DNA from: UBA8231 sp964512165
GTDB lineage: Bacteria; Latescibacterota; UBA2968; UBA8231
Reading direction: 5' to 3'
Assembly: GCA_964512165.1 (NCBI GenBank)
Contig: CAZEHQ010000003.1
Span: 1 to 64,000 of the forward strand
DNA length: 64,000 nt
Shown here in pieces: positions 25,406 to 33,571 of this stretch; the first letter of the stretch is position 1; each line of letters starts with the position of its first letter. The translations under genes and the position numbers were made by a program. The notes below the pieces were generated by a model, which did not search any database, was not told where the DNA came from, and saw only the letters and a list, made by a program, of their open reading frames with translations.

Positions 25406-27240
25406 GCACCGATGCCCGCGACCTCGAGCCTGCCTGGGCGCATCGCACGGACGACGTCGACACCAAGGTCGGGATCCTGCGGCGAGCGCTGCGCGCGGGG
25501 AACCACGAACTGGCACTGGGCGTGGCCGACTCCATCAGGGACACCGTCGCCAACGAGCGCATGATGCGGGCCGACCCGGGGCCCGCCGACCTGCCCGGCC
25601 ACGGCTGGCAACGGACCGGGCGCCTGCCGGAGCCCTGGTCCCGGTGGGCCGACGGCTGGGAGCTGTGGCAGAGCGTGCGGCTCAGCGAGCCCATCGGCCA
25701 GGCGCGGCAAGCCGAGCCGCTCGACCTCCTCGTCGGCATGCCCGCGGAGCGGGTAGCGTCGCCGCAGCGCGAGCTGCGGGTAGCGCGCCTCGAGGACGGC
25801 CGGCCCTGCGAGGTCCGCAGCCAGGTCTACGGCGAGGTCCGCCGGGGGCCGCACTGGTTCGCCCACCTGGTCTTCGAGGCCTCTGTCCCCGCCACCGGCG
25901 CGGCGGTGTTCCTGGTCTTCTGCGGCAACCCCGCCGCCGAGCTGCCCGACTACCCGAGCCGCCTGAGCATCCGGGGCGAGGGCGTGGGCCTCGAGATCGA
26001 GACCCCCCACTATGTCGCCACCCTCTCCCGGCAGATGGGCCAGCTGGAGTCTCTGACGCCCAAGTGGCACCTGGGCGGGCTGCGCTTGTCCACCCACGGA
26101 GACGGCCACGGCGAGCCACCCAACCTCGACTGGGCCCACGACTACACCACGGCCGGCGCCTTTCAGAAGATGCGGGTCACGAACTGGGCCGAGTGCCCCC
26201 ACCACGAAGTGGTGCGCGGTCCCTTGTGCGCCATCGTGCGGCGCTTCGGCTTTCCCCACAGCCCGGTGCATCCCCTGTTCACCCCCAGCCGCCTGTTCAT
26301 GGACCTGACCTACACCTTCTACGCCGGGGTCCCCTGGTTCCTGAAGGATGGCCGCATGGAGGCGGCGCGCGACTTCTGCGCCCACGTGGCCCGCGACGAC
26401 GAGTGGTACTTCGGCGGCCGGCCCTTCGACGCCTCCCTGTGGATGGACCGGGGAGGCCGCGTGCACGAGGGCCCGGTGCCGCCGGAGCAGATCGACCACG
26501 TCTGGGGCGCCGGCTTCTTCCATCGTCAGAGCCGGGACAGCATGTTCGTCATCTACCTGGACCACCATCTCGAGGGATCGCCCGGCGCCGGACCGGAGGC
26601 GACGACGCCGGCGAAGCTCCATCAGCACCTCGACATCACCCTCGACCATGCCAGGCCGGGGCAGCCGCCGCACGCGTCGGTCTGGTGCCGTCCCATGCTG
26701 CGCGACAGCGCCTGGCTGCAGACCGGATCGTCCCTCGTGCAGCGCAACGCCTACCTGCTGGCGCCCTATCCCCGGCAGGGCGGCGCCGCGGGGCTGGAAG
26801 CGCTTCGCCAGCGCCTGCTGTCGCCGCTGGTGGCCGAAGCCGGTGGGACCCCGCCGGCGGCTCCGGCCGGCGCGTCCTCCGAGGCCGGCCAACCCCTGGC
26901 CCGGGTCGGCGAGCGCCCCTCGGACCGGCCCCGGAAACGCGCCCTCTGGGAGGCCATGGGGGAGGTTCGCGAGGACCAGCTCGGCAGCGTCGACGCCAGC
27001 CTGGTCGACATGGGCTACATCTACGACGTGCGCACCCGCGGCGCCGACGTTCGCGTGGTGATGACGATGCCCCACCGGGGGCGGCCGAAGTACGACTTTC
27101 TCGCCAAACCGCTGCGGGCGCGGCTGGAACAGCTGCCGGGCGTCGGCTCGGTGGTTGTCGAGCTCACCTGGGAGCCGGCCTGGACACCCAACCGCCTCAC
27201 GGATGTGGGCCGCAGGCTGATGGGTCTGGCCGACGGCTGA
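25402..27240 (+). CDS. Fusion of an unrecognised beta-rich domain with a MIP18/DUF59 domain
   Basis: A 612-residue protein with no signal peptide, starting at ATGA overlap 25402. Residues ~1-480 are a Trp- and His-rich domain (RRGPHWFAHLVFEASVPATG, then PNLDWAHDYTTAGAFQKMRV, WGAGFFHRQSRDSMFVIYLD) that loosely recalls sugar-binding or mutarotase-like sandwiches; I cannot name it. Residues ~520-605 are a MIP18 (DUF59, PaaD-like) domain: LGSVDASLVDMGYIYDVRT, DVRVVMTMPHRGRPKYDFL, LPGVGSVVVELTWEPAWTPN. Ordinary members act in Fe-S maturation and have a Cys in the TxxGCP loop; here the loop reads HRGRP, so that Cys is missing. It is the last gene of the long unit. Confidence 0.7.
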   Translation: MSTDARDLEPAWAHRTDDVDTKVGILRRALRAGNHELALGVADSIRDTVANERMMRADPGPADLPGHGWQRTGRLPEPWSRWADGWELWQSVRLSEPIGQARQAEPLDLLVGMPAERVASPQRELRVARLEDGRPCEVRSQVYGEVRRGPHWFAHLVFEASVPATGAAVFLVFCGNPAAELPDYPSRLSIRGEGVGLEIETPHYVATLSRQMGQLESLTPKWHLGGLRLSTHGDGHGEPPNLDWAHDYTTAGAFQKMRVTNWAECPHHEVVRGPLCAIVRRFGFPHSPVHPLFTPSRLFMDLTYTFYAGVPWFLKDGRMEAARDFCAHVARDDEWYFGGRPFDASLWMDRGGRVHEGPVPPEQIDHVWGAGFFHRQSRDSMFVIYLDHHLEGSPGAGPEATTPAKLHQHLDITLDHARPGQPPHASVWCRPMLRDSAWLQTGSSLVQRNAYLLAPYPRQGGAAGLEALRQRLLSPLVAEAGGTPPAAPAGASSEAGQPLARVGERPSDRPRKRALWEAMGEVREDQLGSVDASLVDMGYIYDVRTRGADVRVVMTMPHRGRPKYDFLAKPLRARLEQLPGVGSVVVELTWEPAWTPNRLTDVGRRLMGLADG

Positions 27241-27284
27241 GGGCCGCGGCGGCGCGCTCGAAGCCCTCCGGAGCGGCCGGCGAA

Positions 27285-27314
27285 GCAGCCCGTGGGCGGC
27301 AGCCGTTGGGCTGC
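27285..27314 (+). terminator. Possible hairpin after the long operon
   Basis: GCAGCCC (27285-27291) and GGGCTGC (27308-27314) form a 7-base stem with a 16-base loop, 45 bases after the stop at 27240. There is no T tract, so it may be only a weak or Rho-assisted end. Confidence 0.25.
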
Positions 27315-27397
27315 GGGCGCGGCGTCTGGACCGGAATCAGCCGGCAGGGTATATTGCCGATTCGCTGCTCCCGCTGCCGCCGCCAACGGTCGATTCC

Positions 27398-27745
27398 GTG
27401 TCCGGAGACCTCCTCCGCCGACTCTTCCACCTCACCCGCGCCCACGTCGGGTCCCCGTCGCCGCCGCCGTCGACCGGCGGTGATCCTGGGCCCGGCGGGC
27501 CGGACCATGCCTCGCAGGCACCCGATGACGAACTGGCCGGGTACTACGCCAATCTGGAGATTCCCCCCGGTTCGGACCTGGAGACGGTGCGGGCGGCCTG
27601 GAAGGGCATGATGCGCAAGTACCACCCCGACCTCCACGGCGCCGACCCCGAGAAGCGGCGGCTGGCCGGAGAGCTCACCGCCAACTTGACGAGAGCCTAC
27701 CAGGAGCTTGCGGCGGCCCTGGAGCAGAAGGGCCGGAGAGGTTAG
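27398..27745 (+). CDS. Small J-domain (DnaJ-like) protein
   Basis: A 115-residue product from GTG 27398; the start has no strong ribosome site and an internal start is possible. Residues ~50-110 are a J domain: YYANLEIPPGSDLETVRAAW, then KYHPDLHGADPEKR, with the essential HPD tripeptide, then LTRAYQELAAALE. The N-terminal 45 residues are Pro/Gly-rich and disordered. J-domain proteins stimulate the ATPase of DnaK and hand over clients. It lacks the zinc and C-terminal domains of DnaJ, so it is a specialised co-chaperone. It precedes the YbjN-PspA pair by 67 bases and may serve PspA disassembly (inference). Confidence 0.78.
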   Translation: MSGDLLRRLFHLTRAHVGSPSPPPSTGGDPGPGGPDHASQAPDDELAGYYANLEIPPGSDLETVRAAWKGMMRKYHPDLHGADPEKRRLAGELTANLTRAYQELAAALEQKGRRG

Positions 27746-27812
27746 CGCCGCGCCAACCACGTCAGAGCCGGCGGTCCGAGGCCGCCGCAACCGAGCAACT
27801 ACAAGAGGGGCC

Positions 27813-28208
27813 ATGGCAGATCACTTCGACCGCGTCAAGGAGTACATCCTCGAGCTGGGCTTCTCCATCGACGAGGAGATTCCCGAGGAAGAGATCGTCG
27901 TCATCAACGACGCCGAGCGCGGAATCCACGAGCTCGTCATCGACTGCGAGGACGACCTTGTGGTGCTGGAGCAGCTCATCCTCAAGTTCGAAGGCGAGGT
28001 GCCCGCGGCCGTCTACCGCCGCATCCTGCAGATGAACCGCAGCCTCGTCTTCGGCGCCTTCATTCTCAACGAGGACGGCAACCTCCTCCTCTACCGCAAC
28101 ACCCTCGCCCTCGACAATCTCGACCTGAACGAGCTGGAGACGACCATCAACGCCCTCAGCCTGGGCCTGGCGGAAAACGGCGACGAGCTCCTCGGCTTCG
28201 TCACCTGA
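27813..28208 (+). CDS. YbjN-like / type III chaperone-fold protein
   Basis: A 131-residue acidic protein. ATG 27813 follows an AGAGGGG site; a longer open frame upstream has no better start. The sequence shows the YbjN/CesT-like fold: KEYILELGFSIDEEIPEEEI, NDAERGIHELVIDCEDDLVV, AAVYRRILQMNRSLVFGAFI, LLYRNTLALDNLDLNELETT. In other bacteria a YbjN or DUF2170-like gene stands beside a pspA paralogue (as in the E. coli yjf locus), and the same order is seen here: the pspA gene starts 45 bases later. A role as a chaperone or regulator of PspA is inference. Confidence 0.72.
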   Translation: MADHFDRVKEYILELGFSIDEEIPEEEIVVINDAERGIHELVIDCEDDLVVLEQLILKFEGEVPAAVYRRILQMNRSLVFGAFILNEDGNLLLYRNTLALDNLDLNELETTINALSLGLAENGDELLGFVT

Positions 28209-28253
28209 GCCCGGCCCGCTGCGGCGCGTCACACGACACAAGGAAGGCGGACA

Positions 28254-28961
28254 ATGGCTGGCATCTTCAATCGCCTCTTCAAAGCCGGTGAGGCCGAGGC
28301 CCACTCCCTCGTGGACAAGCTCGAGGACCCCATCAAGATGAGCGAGCAGGCGATCCGAGATCTGCGCAAGGACCTGCAGGAGAGCCTGAGGAGCCTCGGC
28401 GAGGTCAAGTCCCTCGCCATTCGCATGGCCAAGGACGCCGAGGACGCCAAGCGCCTGGCCGGGGACTACGAGCGCAAGGCCATGCTGCTGCTGCAGCGGG
28501 GGCAGGCCGGAGACGTGGAGACCGCCGAGGCGGAGCGCCTCGCCATGGAGGCCCTGAGCCGCAAGGAGGAGGCCGCCGCGCGGGCGCTGCAGGCGACCCA
28601 GCAGGCCCAGACGCAGCAGCAGATGGTGGAAACCCTCCAGAACAACGTCAACCAGCTCAAGTCGAAGGTCGCTTCCTACGAGAACGACCTGGTCATGCTC
28701 AAGGCGAGGGCGCGGACGGCCAATGCCACACGCAAGATCAACCAGCGCCTCTCCAACGTCGACACCAACGGCACTGTGGCTCTCCTCGAACGCATGAAGG
28801 AGAAGGTCTCCGAAGAGGAGGCCCTGTCCGAGGCCTACGGCGAGATGGCCGAGGCGGGCGGCTCCGTCGACCAGGAGATCGACAAGGCCCTGGCCAGCGG
28901 CAGCACGGGCAAGTCCCAGGACTCGCTGGCCGAGCTCAAGTCCAAGATGGGCATCAGCTGA
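28254..28961 (+). CDS. pspA: PspA/IM30 family protein
   Basis: A 235-residue, almost fully helical protein: AGIFNRLFKAGEAEAHSLVD (the amphipathic membrane-binding helix), then LEDPIKMSEQAIRDLRKDLQ, a long coiled coil with many Gln and Ala, AENDLVMLKARARTANATRK-like residues, and a final conserved KEKVSEEEALSEAYGEMAEA stretch. PspA proteins form ESCRT-III-like rods and rings on damaged inner membranes. The start has a good AGGAAGG site (AAGGAAGGCGGACAATG). It is the core of the following gene set, in which polyamine enzymes and membrane proteins are encoded on the same strand. Confidence 0.92.
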   Translation: MAGIFNRLFKAGEAEAHSLVDKLEDPIKMSEQAIRDLRKDLQESLRSLGEVKSLAIRMAKDAEDAKRLAGDYERKAMLLLQRGQAGDVETAEAERLAMEALSRKEEAAARALQATQQAQTQQQMVETLQNNVNQLKSKVASYENDLVMLKARARTANATRKINQRLSNVDTNGTVALLERMKEKVSEEEALSEAYGEMAEAGGSVDQEIDKALASGSTGKSQDSLAELKSKMGIS

Positions 28962-29031
28962 CGGCGGCCGCGCTCCTCCGCCCGGCAGCAGACCGTCGCC
29001 AGCAGTTCCCGGTCCTACAGAGTACCCGTCC

Positions 29032-30711
29032 ATGACACAGGTGCCGCGCAGGAGCTTCCTCAAGACGCTCCTGGCCGGCTCCCTGGGCCTTTCCTCCGCC
29101 TGCAGCGAGCGCCGGCCGTCGCCCCCCGACGGCGATGTGGAGGCGCGCTTCGTCGATGCCGTGTCGCCGCAGCGCGGCCACCTGCTGCGAGGCCCCGTCG
29201 ATCCCGCGGAATTCGCCGCCGCCGTGCCGACCCCCGTCGATGTCCTCGTCGTCGGCGGCGGCGTGTCGGGCCTGGCGGCCTGCTGGAAGCTCCGGCAGGC
29301 CGGGGTGGAGCGCCTGCTCCTGGTGGAGCTCGCCGACACTCTCGGCGGCAATGCCGTGGCCGGGCAGGCAGGAGACCTGGTCTTTCCCTGGGGGGCCCAC
29401 TACATCAACGTGCCGCCGGCGGAGGCCGACTGCGTCCACGAGGTGCTGGCCGATCTCGGCGTGATCTCCGGGTACGACGCGGCCGGGCGCCCCCGGGTCG
29501 ACCCCGGCCACCTGTTGCGCTGGCCCGCCGAGAGGTTGTGGACAGACGGGGACTGGGTCGAGGGGCTCGATCCCTTCGCCGGCGCCGGGGACGGCGAGAT
29601 GGAAGAGCTGCTGGCCTTCGAGGACGACATCCTGCGCTGGACCCTGCACCGCGGGCGGGATGGCCGCCGGGCCTTCGCCATGCCCCTGGCCTACAGCACC
29701 GCCGACGCCGGGGTGCGCGAGCTCGACGGCCTGACCATGGCGGAGTACGTGGAGCGCCGCGGCTGGCGCGGCGACCGCCTGGCCTGGCTCATCGACCAGG
29801 CCTGCAAGGACGACTACGGCAGCCTCGCCGCCGACGTCTCGGCCTGGGCGGGCATCCACTACTTCGCCTGCCGCTTCTACGACCACCGCCTGCGGGACGA
29901 CTACCCCTCCGACACGCTCACCTGGCCCGAGGGCAACCAGTTCCTCGCCGACGGCCTGGCCCGCGGGCTGACGGCCGGGGAGCAGTGGCTGGCGACGGCC
30001 GTCGTCGGTCTGCGCGGGGAGGGAACGGCGGCCGAGGCCCTGTGCATCCACGCCCCCACGGGCCAGCGGCGGCGGGTCCGGGCCCGGTCCGTGGTCTACG
30101 CCGGCAAGCTGCACACGGCCCCGCGCGTGGTCGCGGATCTGCCCGCCGCCCAGCGGCGGTCCATGGAGGGACTGACCTACGTCCCCTGGATCGTGGCCGC
30201 CGTGAGGCTGTCCGCGGAGCTGGGCGACGCGGGTCTGGCCTGGGACAACGTGGTCATGGACAGCCCTTCCGTCGGCTATGTCTCCGCCCGCCACCAGGCC
30301 TCCCCGGCCCCGGAGCGGGCGGGGGAGGTCCTCGTCTACTACCTGCCCCTGGTGGACGATCCGGCCGCCTCCAGGCACGAGCTGCTGGTCGACGATCCGC
30401 AGCCGTGGGCCCGGAGGGTGATGGCCGACCTGTCGCGCGTCCATCCGCAGCTGCCCGCCCTGGTGGAAGGGATCGACATCTGCCGCTGGGGCCACGGCAT
30501 GGTCCGTCCGGCCCCGGGCGTCATCTGGGGGGCCGGCAGCGGTCTGCGGCGCCGGCCCTGCGGGGTCGTGTCCTTCGCCTCGTGCGACGCCACCGGCCTG
30601 CCCCTCTTCGAAGAGTCCCTGTTCGCCGGCATCGCCGCGGCCGAGCGCTGTCTCGACGTGCTCGACGCTCCCTACACGACCTCTCTCCACGGCATGCCGG
30701 CCCATGGGTGA
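29032..30711 (+). CDS. Tat-exported FAD-dependent oxidoreductase, amine oxidase-like
   Basis: A 559-residue protein. The N-terminus carries a twin-arginine signal (VPRRSFLKTLLAGSLGLSSA) followed by a Cys, so it may be a Tat-exported lipoprotein. Around residue 75 is the dinucleotide-binding motif DVLVVGGGVSGLAACWKL with a typical ELADTLGGNA continuation. The rest fits the flavin amine oxidase / phytoene desaturase-like superfamily: DYGSLAADVSAWAGIHYFAC, LTWPEGNQFLADGLARGLT. The close partners are spermidine synthase and SpeD, so a polyamine or aminopropyl compound is a likely substrate (inference). The stop overlaps the next start by 8 bases. The family could also act on other amines or lipids. 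Confidence 0.75.
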   Translation: MTQVPRRSFLKTLLAGSLGLSSACSERRPSPPDGDVEARFVDAVSPQRGHLLRGPVDPAEFAAAVPTPVDVLVVGGGVSGLAACWKLRQAGVERLLLVELADTLGGNAVAGQAGDLVFPWGAHYINVPPAEADCVHEVLADLGVISGYDAAGRPRVDPGHLLRWPAERLWTDGDWVEGLDPFAGAGDGEMEELLAFEDDILRWTLHRGRDGRRAFAMPLAYSTADAGVRELDGLTMAEYVERRGWRGDRLAWLIDQACKDDYGSLAADVSAWAGIHYFACRFYDHRLRDDYPSDTLTWPEGNQFLADGLARGLTAGEQWLATAVVGLRGEGTAAEALCIHAPTGQRRRVRARSVVYAGKLHTAPRVVADLPAAQRRSMEGLTYVPWIVAAVRLSAELGDAGLAWDNVVMDSPSVGYVSARHQASPAPERAGEVLVYYLPLVDDPAASRHELLVDDPQPWARRVMADLSRVHPQLPALVEGIDICRWGHGMVRPAPGVIWGAGSGLRRRPCGVVSFASCDATGLPLFEESLFAGIAAAERCLDVLDAPYTTSLHGMPAHG

Positions 30712-32242
30712 GCCGGCCGTCGAGCGCGGCCCCTGGGGGGCGGCCCTGCTCCTGGCCGCCATCTTCACGGCGGCGGCCTGCGCCATCGTCTACGAGCTCC
30801 TCATCGGCAGCACCTCGGCCTACTTCCTCGGCGACAGCGTTCAGCAGTTCTCGGTCACCATCGGCCTCTTCCTCGCCTCCATGGGCCTGGGCTCCTGGAT
30901 CTCGCGGGCCGTCACGGAGCGCCTGCTGGAGCGCTTCATCGCCCTCGAGCTGTGGCTGGCGGCCGTCGGCGGATGCTCGGTACCGGTCCTCTACCTCGCG
31001 TACCTGCACAGCGGTCAGTTCCGCTACGCCATGGTCCTCCTCATCGTCGCAGTGGGCGCCCTCGTCGGCCTGGAGCTGCCGCTGCTGACCCGCATGCTTC
31101 AGCGCTACGGCGAGCTGCGCACGGTGCTGTCCAACGTCCTGCTCCTCGACTACCTGGGCTCCCTGGTGGCGGCGCTGCTCTTTCCCTTCCTGCTGCTGCC
31201 CCTGCTGGGCGCCTTCGACACCGCCCTGGCGGCGGGCCTGCTCAACGCCGGCGTCGGCCTCGCGCTGCTGGGCGGGTTCTGGTCCAGGCTCGGGCGAGGC
31301 GCGCGGGGCCGGCTCCTGGCCCTGGGACTCGTCATCACCTGCGGACTGGGCCTGGCCCTGGCGGCGGCCAACCCCCTCCGCCAGCGGCTGGAGAGCGATC
31401 TCTACACCGACCGGATCGTCCACAGCGAGCGCTCGCCGTACCAGCAGATCGTCCTCACCGAGTGGCGGGACGACGTCCGCCTCTACCTGGACCGCCACCT
31501 GCAGTTCTCCTCCGTCGACGAGTACCGCTACCACGAGTCCCTCGTCCATCCGGCCATGGCCCTGGCCCCCCACCGGCAGCGGGTCCTCGTCATCGGCGGC
31601 GGCGACGGGCTCTCGGTGAGGGAGGTGCTGCGCCACCGCGCCGTGGAGCGGGTCGACGTGGTCGATCTGGACCCGGCGGTGACGGACCTGGCCCGGCGCG
31701 ACCTGCGCCTCACGCGCCTCAACGACAACGCCCTCAGCCGGCCGGGTGTCCGTATCTTCTCCGAGGACGGTTTCTCCTTCCTCCAGCGGGCCCACGAGCC
31801 CTATGGCGTCATCATCATCGATCTGCCGGACCCCCGGGACGAGGCCCTCTCCAAGCTCTACTCGATCGAGGTCTACCGCCTGTGCGCCCGCCACCTCTCC
31901 CCGGGAGGGGTGGTGGTCACGCAGGCCTCGAGTCCCTACTATGCGAGGACGACGTTCTGGAGCATCGCCGCCACCATGGCCGAAGCCGGGTTGCGCGTCG
32001 TGCCCTACCACACGCTCGTGCCGTCCTTCGGCGAGTGGGGGTTCGTCGCCGGCCTCAGCGGTCCCGGTGAGCCGCGGGAGGTGACCTTCGACGTGGACGG
32101 CCTTCGATTCATGACACCCGGGATCTTCCGGCAGATGCTGACCTTCCCCGGCGACATGAGCCGGCCGGAGGAGGTCGTCGTCAACCGCCTCGACCGGCCG
32201 CTGCTGTCGCGGCAGTACCGGGAAGACTGGAGCCGCTGGTGA
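30704..32242 (+). CDS. Membrane-anchored spermidine synthase-like aminopropyltransferase
   Basis: A 512-residue protein. The first ~225 residues contain about seven membrane segments (LLLAAIFTAAACAIVYELLI, LFLASMGLGSWISRAV, VALVGLELPLLTRML-type and others). The rest is a spermidine synthase fold: YQQIVLTEWRDDVRLYLDRH (the PYQ entry), RVLVIGGGDGLSVREVLRH (AdoMet-like motif I), VDLDPAVTDLARR, IIIDLPDPRDEALSKLYS and LSPGGVVVTQASSPYY. This architecture occurs in fused membrane spermidine synthases of many bacteria. It should transfer the aminopropyl group of decarboxylated AdoMet, made by the SpeD encoded downstream. It overlaps both neighbours, so it is coupled. Confidence 0.88.
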   Translation: MGEPAVERGPWGAALLLAAIFTAAACAIVYELLIGSTSAYFLGDSVQQFSVTIGLFLASMGLGSWISRAVTERLLERFIALELWLAAVGGCSVPVLYLAYLHSGQFRYAMVLLIVAVGALVGLELPLLTRMLQRYGELRTVLSNVLLLDYLGSLVAALLFPFLLLPLLGAFDTALAAGLLNAGVGLALLGGFWSRLGRGARGRLLALGLVITCGLGLALAAANPLRQRLESDLYTDRIVHSERSPYQQIVLTEWRDDVRLYLDRHLQFSSVDEYRYHESLVHPAMALAPHRQRVLVIGGGDGLSVREVLRHRAVERVDVVDLDPAVTDLARRDLRLTRLNDNALSRPGVRIFSEDGFSFLQRAHEPYGVIIIDLPDPRDEALSKLYSIEVYRLCARHLSPGGVVVTQASSPYYARTTFWSIAATMAEAGLRVVPYHTLVPSFGEWGFVAGLSGPGEPREVTFDVDGLRFMTPGIFRQMLTFPGDMSRPEEVVVNRLDRPLLSRQYREDWSRW

Positions 32243-32811
32243 TCAGCCGGGTCAGGAAGTGGTTCGGGGGCAGCGACCCCGAGGACGACCACGCCGGTCT
32301 CGCCGACCTGCGCCTCGATTCCATGGGCCCGGGCGATCTCGTCGACTACGACCTGAAGACCTGGGAGGTCACCGGCCGGAGCGTCTACGACTACGACGGT
32401 TTCCCGGCCCGGGAGTGGCAGCTGACCTGCGGGGAGGAGGTGCGTTTCCTCGAGCGCTCCGAGGAGGACGGGCGGGTCGGGTGGACGTTGACGCGCAGCA
32501 TCGCCATCGGTGACATTGATGAGGACGTGACCGCCGCCATCGCCGCCGACGAAGACCCGCCCGGGACCCTCCACTTCGAGGGCCGGCGGTACGCGGCCTC
32601 GGAATCGACCGCCGGGGTGCAGTGGGACCTGGCCGGCGACGGCTCGAAGGACGAGGGATCGGCGCGCGAGTTCGTCAACTGGAGCTACGAGGCCGAGGAC
32701 GGCCGCGTCCTCTTTGTCGTGCAGTGGGGTGAGCAGCGGTTCTCCGCCTACGAGGGCGAGAACGTCGAGGAGTACTCCTTCACCGACATCCTGCCTGGAG
32801 GTGAACGGTGA
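32239..32811 (+). CDS. DUF4178 protein
   Basis: A 190-residue protein starting with GTG inside the spermidine synthase stop. The sequence fits DUF4178: LRLDSMGPGDLVDYDLKTWE, VTGRSVYDYDGFPAREWQLT, FLERSEEDGRVGWTLTRSIA, LHFEGRRYAASES, FVNWSYEAEDGRVLFVVQWG. These form small beta-rich domains. DUF4178 genes are regularly found beside DUF350, PspA and polyamine genes; the domain's function is unknown, with lipid or membrane binding often suspected. No signal peptide is seen. Confidence 0.82.
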   Translation: MISRVRKWFGGSDPEDDHAGLADLRLDSMGPGDLVDYDLKTWEVTGRSVYDYDGFPAREWQLTCGEEVRFLERSEEDGRVGWTLTRSIAIGDIDEDVTAAIAADEDPPGTLHFEGRRYAASESTAGVQWDLAGDGSKDEGSAREFVNWSYEAEDGRVLFVVQWGEQRFSAYEGENVEEYSFTDILPGGER

Positions 32812-33539
32812 GGCAAGCGAGGGGGCCCCGCCCCCGGACCCGTAGAGCTTCGGCCCGCGGCGCGGCGATCGCCGGGGCCGCCCTGATCGCCGCCGCCGGC
32901 TGCGGCCGGACCCCCGACCCCGTGGAGCAGACGGTCCGCGACCTCGAACGCTACCCGGAGTACGCCGTCATCATCGAGGATCTGAAGGTGGAGGACGGGT
33001 TCTTCCCCGACTACTTCCTGCGCCTGCGGCTCATGACGGCCAGCGGCCAGCGGGTCGCCGGGAAGGACACCCTGGTCTACGAGGACCGGGTCACGGACTG
33101 GCTGGAGGTGGAGGAGGAGGTCATGGCCCGCTACCAGCACTACCTGGGCATGGTGGTGGCCGGCAAAACCCTCGACGGCAGGCGCACCACCTCCCGGCAG
33201 GCCCACCCGCCGGGGTACCAGTACGTCGGCAACAGTCAGTACGGCACCTGGGGCGCCGGCGGGTTCTGGCAGTTCTACGGCCAGTACGCCTTCATGAGCG
33301 CCATGCTCGGCGGATTCGGGGTGGGCCGCGGCGACTACGCCGACTACCGCCGCAACCGCGAGGTCGGCCGGCCTCACTTCGGCCCCACCCGCCAGGGGCG
33401 GCGGACCTTCGGCACCGCCGGGACGCAGACCCAGAAGACCCGTCCCGACTTCTACCAGCGCTACCGGCAGCGCTCCGCCGGCGGACGCGGTTTCGCGACG
33501 CGGACCTCCAGTGTCGGCGGCCGGCGCTTCGGCAAGTGA
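32808..33539 (+). CDS. Lipoprotein of the PspA/DUF350 module
   Basis: A 243-residue protein; GTG 32808 overlaps the previous stop. Arg-rich N-terminus, then AAIAGAALIAAAGC with a lipobox, so Cys is near residue 32. About residues 40-130 form an alpha/beta part: DLERYPEYAVIIEDLKVEDG, YFLRLRLMTASGQRVAGKDT, DWLEVEEEVMARYQHYLGM. From about residue 130 it becomes Gly-, Tyr-, Arg- and Gln-rich (GYQYVGNSQYGTWGAGGFW, RRNREVGRPHFGPTRQGRR) and looks disordered and basic. E. coli yjfM-like neighbours of DUF350 also have such low-complexity tails, but I cannot claim homology. Confidence 0.68.
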   Translation: MRQARGPRPRTRRASARGAAIAGAALIAAAGCGRTPDPVEQTVRDLERYPEYAVIIEDLKVEDGFFPDYFLRLRLMTASGQRVAGKDTLVYEDRVTDWLEVEEEVMARYQHYLGMVVAGKTLDGRRTTSRQAHPPGYQYVGNSQYGTWGAGGFWQFYGQYAFMSAMLGGFGVGRGDYADYRRNREVGRPHFGPTRQGRRTFGTAGTQTQKTRPDFYQRYRQRSAGGRGFATRTSSVGGRRFGK

Positions 33540-33571
33540 CCCGATCTCGACAAGTGAGAGGGAGGTAGCCA

